A stretch of DNA of 64,000 nt from an uncultured Cryptobacterium sp. GTDB lineage: Bacteria > Actinomycetota > Coriobacteriia > Coriobacteriales > Eggerthellaceae. The translations under genes and the position numbers were made by a program. The stretch's first letter is position 1. Each line of letters starts with the position of its first letter. The notes beneath the pieces are model-generated. The model ran no database searches. It worked only from the letters and a program-made list of their open reading frames with translations, and was not told the origin of the DNA. Shown in pieces: positions 16,912 through 25,173 of this stretch. The DNA is taken from assembly GCA_958410215.1 (NCBI GenBank), contig CATYOF010000011.1:1-64000 (forward strand). Direction: 5' to 3'.

Positions 16912-16998
16912 CTTGCTCGGAGGGCGAGTTATCCGATTAGGAGATAACAAGCTGGATAAGGCACAGGTTGAAATACCTGCATCTTATCCAGCTTTTTT
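16912..16998 (+). promoter_or_regulatory. Candidate transcription attenuator leader upstream of the MFS-CBS gene
   Basis: A terminator hairpin (AAGCTGGATAAG 16949-16960, inner stem CAGGT/ACCTG, CTTATCCAGCTT 16983-16994, run of T to 16998) ends only 30 bases before the MFS-CBS ATG, leaving no room for a promoter between. Upstream lie a CTTGCTC/GGGCGAG hairpin (16912-16928) and a GTTATC/GATAAC hairpin (16928-16948). TTATCC at 16929-16934 repeats part of the terminator 3' arm and could pair with GGATAA at 16954-16959 instead, an antiterminator layout. A TTGACT at 16874 could be a -35 box. No known riboswitch class was recognised. Confidence 0.55.
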
Positions 16999-17028
16999 GC
17001 GCTACAGACAGAGATAGGAGAGGAAACT

Positions 17029-18927
17029 ATGGGCCTTACGCGTCAACAAACCACTATGATTGCCGTACTTCTTGTAGGGGCATTTCTTGTGGTTTTGAAC
17101 CAGACCTTATTAACGCCTGCTTTGCCTACTATTATGTCGAACTTGAATGTTAATGCGACCACGGTGCAATGGCTGACGAGTGGATATGCATTGGTTGAGG
17201 CGGTTATTATTCCTCTCAACGCTTACCTTATTGGACGTTTTTCTACCCGTAAATTATTTATTGGTGGCATGTTGCTGTTTGCGGCTGGATCTGCCTTATG
17301 CGCGGGTGCGCCAAGTTTCCCCTTTTTGTTACTAGGCCGCGTTATGCAAGCCTGCGCAGCAGGCGTTGTTATGCCCATGGTGTTTGCGCTCATATTGCTT
17401 ATTTTTCCGCGAGAAAACCGTGGCGTGGGCATGGGCTTGGTTGGCTTGATTATTAGTTTTGCTCCTGCTATGGGTCCTTCGGTATCGGGCATTTTGGTTG
17501 ACAGCATTGGCTGGCGTGCACAGTTTATTCTGGTAGTTGGCTTAGCCTTGTGTGTAGTAATTGCTGCTGCTCTTGCATTGAAGAAATTTGAAGGGTTTGA
17601 GCGTACTACCTTCGATGGGCTTTCAGTAGTTCTTATTGCGGTAGGTATGGTGTGCTTGCTGTATGGTATTTCAACATCAACTTCTAGCCCTACGCCCGTA
17701 ATGCCTGCGGTGCTTATCGTGGTTGGAATTGGCGTTATAGTTTTGTTCTTCCGTAGGCAGCAAAAACTTGATAACCCTATTTTGCAGGTTCAAGTGTTGC
17801 GCCATCGGGAGTTTTTAATTATTACCATCATCATTTTGTTCCTTGAAGGTGTTTTGATTGGTGGAAGCGTTCTATTCCCCTTGTATATTCAAAACGCCTT
17901 GCAGGCTTCCGCTACGGTTTCGGGCTTGATTATGCTGCCAGGTGCTCTTATTGGTGCATTTTTTGGGTTGCTTTCCGGAAAGTTGTTTGACAAGTACGGG
18001 GTGCGTGGCATTTCTGTTACGGGTGCTTTAGTGCTGTTGGCAGGCGGAATAGGTTATGTGTTATTAGGTAATGCAACACCTTTGCTTGTAACTTGCGTGG
18101 CGTATACCGTAGTTACTTTAGGTATTCAGGCGCTTATTACACCACTAAACACCTGGGGTATTAATGCTCTTCCCAATATTGAACTTCCTCACGGCAATGC
18201 TATTGTTGCCACTATTGAACAAGTGGGAAGTTCGCTTGGCACCGCATTTGTGGTAAGTTTAACGGCGCTTTCCTCGTTGTATGCAACTTCCGAAACACCT
18301 GCAGCGGAAGTTTCTTATATTGGTTGCCACTTTGCCTTTATGGGCATGCTTCTTTTAATTGTGGTAATTGCAGTTTTGATTTTGGTATTTGTACGCGATA
18401 AGAAAACGGTTCATTCAGCCACTGCAATAGAAGCAGGTGCTATGCCAGGAATTGATCGCCCTTGGTTGGTTGCTGACATTATGAATGCTAATCCCAGCAC
18501 CCTTCCTGCGACAGCGAAAATTCGTGATGCGATTGCCATTATGCAAGAAACTGAAACTAACGGTGTGCCGTTGGTTGATGATGCGGGTAAGGTAGTAGGG
18601 TTCCTTTCCGATGGTGACATTCTGAAGTTTTTAGCGCGTCATGAATCTTCCCAGACTGACGGTGTGAGCTACATTATCATGCTCGAAACTGATAGTTTCC
18701 AGGAACGAATTCGTACGGTGTACGATCTGGATGCTATGCGTCTTGCAACAAAGTCTGTTATTACGGTTGATGCAGATGAACAAGCAGATCTTGCGTTCCG
18801 TACGCTGGCAGACAAAAAGATTAAGAAAGCGCCCGTGATAAAAGATGGCAAGTTGGTGGGAACGCTTAGTCGTCGCAATATCATGAAAGCGCTTAACATT
18901 ATGGAACAAGCAATAGAGGCGAAGTAG
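17029..18927 (+). CDS. MFS drug:proton antiporter (DHA2, EmrB/QacA-like) fused to a CBS domain pair
   Basis: A 632-residue fusion. Residues 1-465 form a 14-helix MFS of the DHA2 type (PALPTIMSNLNVNATTVQWL after the first helix is the family hallmark). Residues about 480-625 form two CBS modules (ADIMNANPSTLPATAKIRDA ... GFLSDGDILKFL, and KSVITVDADEQADLAFRTLA ... GTLSRRNIMKAL). CBS pairs bind adenine nucleotides or related ligands, so transport may be gated by energy status or a second messenger. SD ATAGGAGAGG precedes the ATG. Expression is probably controlled by the leader just upstream. Confidence 0.85.
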   Translation: MGLTRQQTTMIAVLLVGAFLVVLNQTLLTPALPTIMSNLNVNATTVQWLTSGYALVEAVIIPLNAYLIGRFSTRKLFIGGMLLFAAGSALCAGAPSFPFLLLGRVMQACAAGVVMPMVFALILLIFPRENRGVGMGLVGLIISFAPAMGPSVSGILVDSIGWRAQFILVVGLALCVVIAAALALKKFEGFERTTFDGLSVVLIAVGMVCLLYGISTSTSSPTPVMPAVLIVVGIGVIVLFFRRQQKLDNPILQVQVLRHREFLIITIIILFLEGVLIGGSVLFPLYIQNALQASATVSGLIMLPGALIGAFFGLLSGKLFDKYGVRGISVTGALVLLAGGIGYVLLGNATPLLVTCVAYTVVTLGIQALITPLNTWGINALPNIELPHGNAIVATIEQVGSSLGTAFVVSLTALSSLYATSETPAAEVSYIGCHFAFMGMLLLIVVIAVLILVFVRDKKTVHSATAIEAGAMPGIDRPWLVADIMNANPSTLPATAKIRDAIAIMQETETNGVPLVDDAGKVVGFLSDGDILKFLARHESSQTDGVSYIIMLETDSFQERIRTVYDLDAMRLATKSVITVDADEQADLAFRTLADKKIKKAPVIKDGKLVGTLSRRNIMKALNIMEQAIEAK

Positions 18928-18954
18928 GCTCTTGCAGTTAAACTTCTTCATTCA

Positions 18955-19148
18955 ATAAGGCAACCGAATTCCTTCAGGCAAACCTACGCGCTTAATCGCT
19001 CTTCAATAAAGCTAGGGGCATAGTGGAATAATTCGACAATAGATGTTTCCATCCCTTTTGTTAACTTCGAACACCTGGGGCTATGCCTTAAAAGCTTTAT
19101 TTCAGAGCGGCGCTCCAGAATTTGCCTTCAGAAATTTGGTTGCCTTAT
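18955..19148. repeat. 194-bp imperfect inverted repeat (MITE-like or large bidirectional hairpin)
   Basis: The gap between two convergent MFS genes is almost entirely a long dyad. The outer ends ATAAGGCAACC (18955-18965) and GGTTGCCTTAT (19138-19148) are perfect complements. The similarity continues inward through AATT, AGGCAAA, and then AATAAAGCT (19005) with AGCTTTATT (19093) and GGCATAG/CTATGCC near the centre. It has the size and terminal repeats of a miniature inverted-repeat element but could equally serve as a two-way terminator. No obvious target-site duplication. Confidence 0.65.
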
Positions 19149-19170
19149 ATAACCAGTAAATTTTAATCAG

Positions 19171-20475
19171 CTAGCTTAATTCTTCTGTTTCGATTTCATC
19201 GTCTAATGCACGAATAGATTTGTTGAACCAAGCGAGCCCACTACAAAGGGCAACTAAGCTTCCGCATACAATAAACCAAGTAGTAATTCCAATGGCTTCT
19301 GCGATAAAACCTGAAAAGGAAAGTCCAATGGGTGCTGCTAGGGAAGAGCCAGCTAAAAAGATTCCCATAACACGGCCAAACATTTCATCAGGGGTTCGTT
19401 TTTGCAGAAGAGGCATTATAGGGGCGTTGTAGCATCCAATTGCTGCAGCAGAAATGCCGACAAGGATTGCAAAGAGAGGAAATTGATTAGGCTGCAAAAA
19501 ACCACAAGCGGCAAGAGCAAGACCAAGCACTATTCCGGAAATAACAATAAGGGGGATGCGTTTAGAACCTCCGCCCCAAATAAGGATTGCCGCAGAGCCT
19601 AAAAGTAAGCCTATACCGAATACCGCTTCAACAAGAGACGCCTGGAAGCCGTCACCCTTGAAGTGCTCATAGGTCATAAGGGGATCGAGTGATGATACGG
19701 GCATAAACAAAAGCATAGTAATCATTACCAAGAGCATGAGATTACGCAGACTTTTATCTTTAAAGATAAAATGAGCACCCTGTTTCATTTCGCTCAATAC
19801 AGATTCGTGTTCATTTTTGGTAGGAGAATTTGCTGTTATATGGACAAGCCCTAAACAAAAACAAGCAATGGCCGCACAAACTGCATCTAACAGCATGACT
19901 CCATATAATCCAATAGAGGTATAAAGAAGAATACCTATGGCGGGGCCTATAATGGCAGATAGGCTAGTGATGGTTTGATCCATACTGTTGATGCGGACGA
20001 GATGCCGCTTTGGTACGAGATGAGGCATTAAAGCAGTCATTGCAGGGCCATGAAACGCTTGACCGCCCGTACGTACGGCAAGAAGAAGCAACATTAAGGG
20101 CACGTTTAGATGTCCTGACAATACTATCAACGCAAGCACAAGCGAAAAAACTCCTGCGCTGCCATCAGCAAGGATGATGACATATTTTCGATTATAGCGA
20201 TCGGCAATAACGCCTCCAAAAGGACTTAAAAGGGCCACCGGCAAAAGGGCAGCCATTGAAGCAAGTGAAAGCCAAATGGCAGATGAGGTAGTTTCGGTGA
20301 TGTACCACATTGCCGCAAAACTTGCCGCTACGGTAGCAAAAATAGAAAGTGCCTGACCGCACCAAATAATTGCGATAACGGATTTCCAATTGTGGGATAG
20401 AGGATGACCAGCTGCGTTTACCTCGCCGTTGTATTTTTCATTAGGTTTTGGAGGTTTTGTATTGGGGGACTTCAT
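19171..20475 (-). CDS. MFS efflux transporter (DHA3/macrolide-efflux type)
   Basis: A 434-residue, 12-helix major facilitator with FGGVIADRYNRKYVI (motif A, about 76-90) and a DQTITSLSAIIGPAIGILLY stretch typical of MefA/DHA3 antiporters. The N-terminus is a 30-residue hydrophilic, Pro/Asn-rich tail. It is divergent from a MerR regulator, with a dyad in the shared promoter region, so it is probably the drug-inducible target of that regulator. It is convergent with the MFS-CBS gene across the 194-bp inverted repeat. Confidence 0.85.
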   Translation of the reverse strand: MKSPNTKPPKPNEKYNGEVNAAGHPLSHNWKSVIAIIWCGQALSIFATVAASFAAMWYITETTSSAIWLSLASMAALLPVALLSPFGGVIADRYNRKYVIILADGSAGVFSLVLALIVLSGHLNVPLMLLLLAVRTGGQAFHGPAMTALMPHLVPKRHLVRINSMDQTITSLSAIIGPAIGILLYTSIGLYGVMLLDAVCAAIACFCLGLVHITANSPTKNEHESVLSEMKQGAHFIFKDKSLRNLMLLVMITMLLFMPVSSLDPLMTYEHFKGDGFQASLVEAVFGIGLLLGSAAILIWGGGSKRIPLIVISGIVLGLALAACGFLQPNQFPLFAILVGISAAAIGCYNAPIMPLLQKRTPDEMFGRVMGIFLAGSSLAAPIGLSFSGFIAEAIGITTWFIVCGSLVALCSGLAWFNKSIRALDDEIETEELS

Positions 20476-20523
20476 GCGAAGCTCCTTTGTGCGAAGAGTG
20501 TTTATTGATGTTATTTACGTTAA

Positions 20524-20544
20524 ACTGTGGGGTAACAACACGGT
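20524..20544. promoter_or_regulatory. Candidate MerR-type operator
   Basis: An inverted repeat ACTGTG-N9-CACGGT (5 of 6 positions paired) in the 116-base region between the divergent MFS and merR genes. MerR-family activators bind such dyads between -35 and -10 boxes with long spacers. The match is imperfect. Confidence 0.35.
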
Positions 20545-20591
20545 CAAGAGTTGGATTGGATTTTTTAGGGATTCCTTAAATTGGTTAGTGG

Positions 20592-21500
20592 GTGGACATG
20601 GAAGCATTTTTAAAAACAGGAGAATTTGCCAAGCTGTGTCGCACCACAAAAGAAACTTTGCGCCATTATGCCAACATTGGTCTGTTAGTACCCTCTATGC
20701 AGGCAGAAAACGGGTATAACTATTATGCGTTTACTCAGTTTGCTGATTTTGCTCTTATTTCGGCCCTTCAAAGTACAGGTTTGTCGCTTGGCGAAATACG
20801 GGCGTATTTGTCTAATCCATCCACTGCTTCACTCAACAGATTACTTGAGGAACGTATTGAATCCATTACTGTACAAATTGAAGAAATGCAGCGAAAGCAG
20901 CAAGTGCTTGAAGGAGCGCTTAATCAAGCCCAGCGATTATATTTCTGGTTTGATGACTCGGTTTCGGTAGCTCCCGAGGGGTATCGTTGGAGAATTGCGC
21001 AATGTCCCGAAGAATACTTTCTGGAAACGTCAGTTGCTTATGAGGAAGGGAAAGAAGACGATTTCATACATGCCCTTATTGATCATGTGGAATATTGTGA
21101 AGCGCAAGGTTGGACGGCAACCTTTCAAGAAGCCTATCGAATAGGTGAAGGGTATCTTGATGCTAAGAATTATGCGGCGGGTTTTTGTGCTGAAGAACGA
21201 ATTCCAAAACGAATTGATTCGCCAAGACTTCGAGTAAAGCCAGCGGGAAGGTATTTTCAATGGCTGAATTGTATTGATCTAGGACAGTTGGTAGGTGAAG
21301 AGGGAGAGATAGTAAACAACGTTGGCGATTTCTCTTCCTCGAAAGACAATCCTATGTTTGCTGCCTATGATGCTATGCATTTATTTGCGAGTGAGCTCAA
21401 TATTGAACTTGTGGGGGATTTATACGACGTTGTTTTATCGCTCTATGGCGGTAGCTTTAACGAAGCGATATATACTGAAATATCAAGGAGAATATCTTAA
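20592..21500 (+). CDS. MerR family transcriptional regulator with effector-binding domain
   Basis: A 302-residue protein. Residues 6-75 are a MerR winged helix (TGEFAKLCRTTKETLRHYAN; IGLLVPSMQAENGYNYY), followed by a dimerisation coiled coil (RLLEERIESITVQIEEMQRK) and a C-terminal GyrI/BmrR-like ligand domain (about 125-302). That layout matches multidrug-sensing MerR proteins. It is divergent from the MFS efflux gene and most likely activates it. Start uncertain: GTG 20592 or in-frame ATG 20598, neither with a good SD. Confidence 0.85.
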   Translation: MDMEAFLKTGEFAKLCRTTKETLRHYANIGLLVPSMQAENGYNYYAFTQFADFALISALQSTGLSLGEIRAYLSNPSTASLNRLLEERIESITVQIEEMQRKQQVLEGALNQAQRLYFWFDDSVSVAPEGYRWRIAQCPEEYFLETSVAYEEGKEDDFIHALIDHVEYCEAQGWTATFQEAYRIGEGYLDAKNYAAGFCAEERIPKRIDSPRLRVKPAGRYFQWLNCIDLGQLVGEEGEIVNNVGDFSSSKDNPMFAAYDAMHLFASELNIELVGDLYDVVLSLYGGSFNEAIYTEISRRIS

Positions 21501-21532
21501 TCGCTGCCCAAATGCTAAAGGGAGAGTTTGTA

Positions 21533-22324
21533 ATGATTCAGATTGACAATATTCGCTGCAATGGATGCGGTACATGTGTTAGCGATTGTATTTCACGGGT
21601 GCTTTCGCTTTCAGAAGGTAAGGCTTGTGTTTCTGGCGAATGTCTTCAATGTGGCCATTGCGTTGCAGTGTGTCCTCAAGGGGCTCCTTCAATTCCGGTA
21701 TATAGTGATGTGCCGGTTGAATATAAGGCGGAAGCATTCGATATTCCCACTCAAAACATGTTGAATACCATTAAGTTTCGTCGTAGCATAAGGCAGTTTA
21801 AGGATGAGCCTCTAAGTTATGATGATTTGCATGTTCTTATAGATGCAGCAGCGCATACTCCCACGGCAAAAAAAACCCAAGCGTGTCGTTTTGTATTTAT
21901 TCAGGATAGCCTGCAGGAATTCAAGCGCTCTGTTTGGCGAAATATCCGCATGGCAGTTGAGCAAGAACAAGAATTGCCTATTCCCCGTGAAAGCGCGCAG
22001 AATTTTCTGCAATTACTTGATAGCGAAACGCCAATAGATTATTTGTTCCGTAATGCTCCTGCGGTACTTTGCATTCAAGCTCCCGACCCGGTAGATGCAG
22101 GCTTAGCGGCTTCGGCAATCGAAATGGTGGGTACCACGTTAGGTGTTGGCGTATTGTATAACGGGTACTTACGTCGAACCATTGCAGCAATGAAAGATAT
22201 TCAGGCATATTTGGATATGGATTTAGAGGAAAAGCCCCTGGTGGTTTGTATGCTTATTGGTTATTCCGACGTTGAATATAAGCGTACGTCGCCGCGTCGC
22301 AATCCTAGCGTAGTGCTACGTTAG
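21533..22324 (+). CDS. Nitroreductase-family flavoprotein with N-terminal ferredoxin domain
   Basis: A 263-residue protein. Residues 1-60 contain two 4Fe-4S motifs (CNGCGTCVSDC and CLQCGHCVAVCP); residues about 80-260 are an FMN-binding nitroreductase fold (TIKFRRSIRQFKDEPLSYDD at its start, and a GTTLGVGVLYNGYL region). It would pass electrons from the clusters to FMN for reduction of a nitro compound, quinone or other acceptor in the cytoplasm. Start: AAAGGGAG at 21517-21524 fits ATG 21533; ATG 21512 lacks an SD. It lies close behind the merR gene and may be co-transcribed with it. Confidence 0.85.
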   Translation: MIQIDNIRCNGCGTCVSDCISRVLSLSEGKACVSGECLQCGHCVAVCPQGAPSIPVYSDVPVEYKAEAFDIPTQNMLNTIKFRRSIRQFKDEPLSYDDLHVLIDAAAHTPTAKKTQACRFVFIQDSLQEFKRSVWRNIRMAVEQEQELPIPRESAQNFLQLLDSETPIDYLFRNAPAVLCIQAPDPVDAGLAASAIEMVGTTLGVGVLYNGYLRRTIAAMKDIQAYLDMDLEEKPLVVCMLIGYSDVEYKRTSPRRNPSVVLR

Positions 22325-22445
22325 GCTGATTTTGGTACATGAGGCATTACGGCAGTAATAGGCTACTAATTTGGTGTTGCGCGGGCTAGCGGACCCGGGG
22401 AGGATAGGTTTACTCTATAGGTAGGCTTTTGTAAAGGAGGCTGCT

Positions 22446-24005
22446 ATGAGTATTCAGGCGGCATATGTAGTTCCACATCCCTCTCTTATTATTCCAAGTG
22501 TTGGCCGTGGCGAAGAACGCGGAATCCAGAAGACTATCGATGCATACCGAACAATTGCAAAGCGGATTGTTGGAATACGCCCTGAAGTAATTGTTATTAG
22601 TTCTCCTCATGTGCCTCTCTATCGGGATGCTTTTCACGTAACAACCGATACTGTTCTTTCGGGAAGCATGGAAGCATTCCGTGCGCCTCAAACGCGATTA
22701 AGTGTTGACGTGGATACTGCTCTTAGTCAGGCTCTTATCAAAAGGGCACAACGTAGTGATCTCATGATAGCGCCCAGTACTTGGCGGGATCACGAAATGG
22801 ATCATGCAACCTTTATCCCGTTGTATTTTATTAATGAAGCTTATAAAGAAGCTAACGTTGAGCCAGATTATCGTGTTGTTCGGGTAGGACTATCGGGACT
22901 TTCGTCTGAAACACATCGCATATTCGGTCATATTATTTCTGATGCAATTGACCAAGTTGATACCCGTTGTGTATATATTGCAAGTGGCGATTTGTCCCAT
23001 AAGCTTAAGGCCGATGGGCCTTATGGATTTGCGCCTGAGGGGCCCCAACTAGACTGCCAGTTATGCAAAATGTTTGCCAGTGGGAAATTGGAAGAGCTTT
23101 TTGAACTGGATGAATATTTTTGCGATTGCGCAGCTGAATGTGGCGTGCGCTCATTCCAGATTATGGCTGGTGCCTTGGAGATGCAGTCTATAAAGCTAAA
23201 AGAGCCTTGTTCAGCAGGGGAAGAATCGGGCAACAGTAAACCTGATGACAATAACTCCCCGCTGGAAAACGTTGTGCCTAGTTTTGGAGCTTATCTTGCT
23301 GAATTATTGAGTTATGAAGGACCTTTTGGGGTTGGGTATGCGGTAGCTGCTTTTGAAAGATCCAAATTCGAGGCAGCTTCTAAATCGACAAATAAACTAG
23401 ATTCTAGGGAGCTTCTTAAAGATTTGACGGCAAGTGATAGTCCAACCGACGTTGAGGATAAAAAGGCTGATCCTTATGTAGCGCTTGCACGTGCAAGTGT
23501 AGAAGCTATTGTTCGTACTGGTAAGCCTCTGAAGCTTTCGGATTATCTTTACCAGCATATTGAACAGGGTGAATTGCCTGAAGAGATGCTTAACAATCGT
23601 GCTGGTGTGTTTGTTTCTATTCATGAATGGGGAGAATTGCGAGGCTGTATTGGCACTATTGTGCCAACTACAGCTTGTATTGCGGAAGAAATAATACAAA
23701 ACGCCATTTCTGCTTCTATGCGCGATCCGCGGTTTCCTGCTATTGAAGTGGGTGAATTGGGGTATTTAGAAATTAGCGTCGATGTGCTTGGGGAAACAGA
23801 ACCAGTTTCTTCGGCAAAAGAATTAGATCCTAAGCGTTATGGCGTTATTGTAACCAAAGGTTTTAGGCGGGGACTATTATTGCCGAATTTGGATGGCGTG
23901 AATACGGTAGAAGATCAAGTGACTATCGCAAAACAAAAAGCAGGAATCCGTGTGAGTGATACCAACGTTGAACTCGAGCGTTTTGAAGTGATTCGTCATG
24001 AGTAG
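22446..24005 (+). CDS. AmmeMemoRadiSam system proteins B and A fused (Memo-like plus AMMECR1)
   Basis: A 519-residue two-domain protein. Residues 1 to about 300 resemble Memo/class III extradiol dioxygenases (VVPHPSLIIPSVGRG, VISSPHVPLYRDAF, IASGDLSHKL with conserved His and Asp). Residues about 345-519 form an AMMECR1 domain with its hallmark ELRGCIGT. In bacteria these two parts occur with a radical SAM enzyme, here the next gene, overlapping by 8 bases. The system's chemistry is unresolved; a modification or repair role has been proposed. SD AAAGGAGG precedes the ATG. Confidence 0.9.
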   Translation: MSIQAAYVVPHPSLIIPSVGRGEERGIQKTIDAYRTIAKRIVGIRPEVIVISSPHVPLYRDAFHVTTDTVLSGSMEAFRAPQTRLSVDVDTALSQALIKRAQRSDLMIAPSTWRDHEMDHATFIPLYFINEAYKEANVEPDYRVVRVGLSGLSSETHRIFGHIISDAIDQVDTRCVYIASGDLSHKLKADGPYGFAPEGPQLDCQLCKMFASGKLEELFELDEYFCDCAAECGVRSFQIMAGALEMQSIKLKEPCSAGEESGNSKPDDNNSPLENVVPSFGAYLAELLSYEGPFGVGYAVAAFERSKFEAASKSTNKLDSRELLKDLTASDSPTDVEDKKADPYVALARASVEAIVRTGKPLKLSDYLYQHIEQGELPEEMLNNRAGVFVSIHEWGELRGCIGTIVPTTACIAEEIIQNAISASMRDPRFPAIEVGELGYLEISVDVLGETEPVSSAKELDPKRYGVIVTKGFRRGLLLPNLDGVNTVEDQVTIAKQKAGIRVSDTNVELERFEVIRHE

Positions 24006-24918
24006 TGCTATAGCTGGGCAGGTTAATAATCAGGCTGCCAATCAAGAGGACTATCGAGCTTTTATGTGTGATAAAGATCTAGAAGGTCGAGTTCAGTGCC
24101 ACATTTGCCCCCATAGGTGTTTGTTAAAAGAAGGGCAAGTGGGACTTTGTCGTGCGCGTCGTGGCGGGCAAGGTGGCGTGGTGTCTGATGCTTACGGAAA
24201 AATGACGAGCTTAGCGTTGGATCCCATTGAAAAGAAACCCCTTGCTCGTTTTATGCCGGGAAGCAGGATTTTGTCGGTAGGATCATTTGGCTGTAATTTG
24301 CGATGTCCTTTCTGCCAGAATGCTTCAATTGCACATGCGGGGATTGAAGACGTTCCATGGCAGAAAATAACACCCGAACAGCTTGTTGAACAGGCTTTAT
24401 ATTTAAAATCGCGCGGCAACGTAGGAATTGCATATACCTATAACGAGCCGTTGGTTAACTATGAGTTTGTACTAGATTGCGCAAAGAGATCTCATGAAGC
24501 GGGGCTTATTAATGTTTTGGTTAGCAATGGTATGGCCAACTTGGAAGTTATAAACGAGCTGGCACCGTTTCTTGATGCAGTTAATATTGACCTTAAAGGT
24601 TTCACGCAAGAGTTCTATGATTTCGTGGGTGGATCGCTTGATACGGTAAAACGAACCATAGAGCAATTAGTTGCGTGCTCAACGTGTCATGTAGAAGTAA
24701 CCACCTTAGTTATTCCTGGCAAGAATGACACCGAAGAAGAAATAGATGCTTTGTCTTATTGGCTTGCTTCATTGAACCCTGAAATTCCGTATCATGTAAC
24801 TCGATTCTTCCCATGCTATAAAATGCGAAACGAAAGTCCTACTCCCGTTCGTACGGTATTTCGTTTGGCTGAGGTTGCTCGAAAGCATTTACGCTATGTA
24901 TATACAGGAAATTGCTAA
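23998..24918 (+). CDS. amrS: AmmeMemoRadiSam system radical SAM enzyme
   Basis: A 306-residue radical SAM protein. The core cluster motif CNLRCPFCQN (about 98-107) supplies the three cysteines for the SAM-bound 4Fe-4S cluster. An upstream cysteine set, CHICPHRC and GLCRARRG (about 38-60), is characteristic of AmrS-type (formerly PflA-like) enzymes of this system. The start overlaps the Memo-AMMECR1 gene by 8 bases, giving a coupled two-gene operon. Product and substrate are unknown. Confidence 0.9.
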   Translation: MSSAIAGQVNNQAANQEDYRAFMCDKDLEGRVQCHICPHRCLLKEGQVGLCRARRGGQGGVVSDAYGKMTSLALDPIEKKPLARFMPGSRILSVGSFGCNLRCPFCQNASIAHAGIEDVPWQKITPEQLVEQALYLKSRGNVGIAYTYNEPLVNYEFVLDCAKRSHEAGLINVLVSNGMANLEVINELAPFLDAVNIDLKGFTQEFYDFVGGSLDTVKRTIEQLVACSTCHVEVTTLVIPGKNDTEEEIDALSYWLASLNPEIPYHVTRFFPCYKMRNESPTPVRTVFRLAEVARKHLRYVYTGNC

Positions 24919-25173
24919 GTCCTAACGTTTCGACCTACTCTTTCAGAAAAAGCTAAATCCGGAGGGATATAACAAATACTCATATCAGGAATTAAATATA
25001 AGCATTACACATATTGCGGAAGCCTTTTTACACTAGATACGAAAAGGATTGTATTGGCTTGACGTTTTTGGTCGCGCTCAAGTTTGCTTCCAATCCGCTT
25101 TGGTTTCGTCTAAAAGCGAAAAGCGCTCATAACCATCAAGTCATCCTATACGTATCTATTGGGAAGGAAATCT

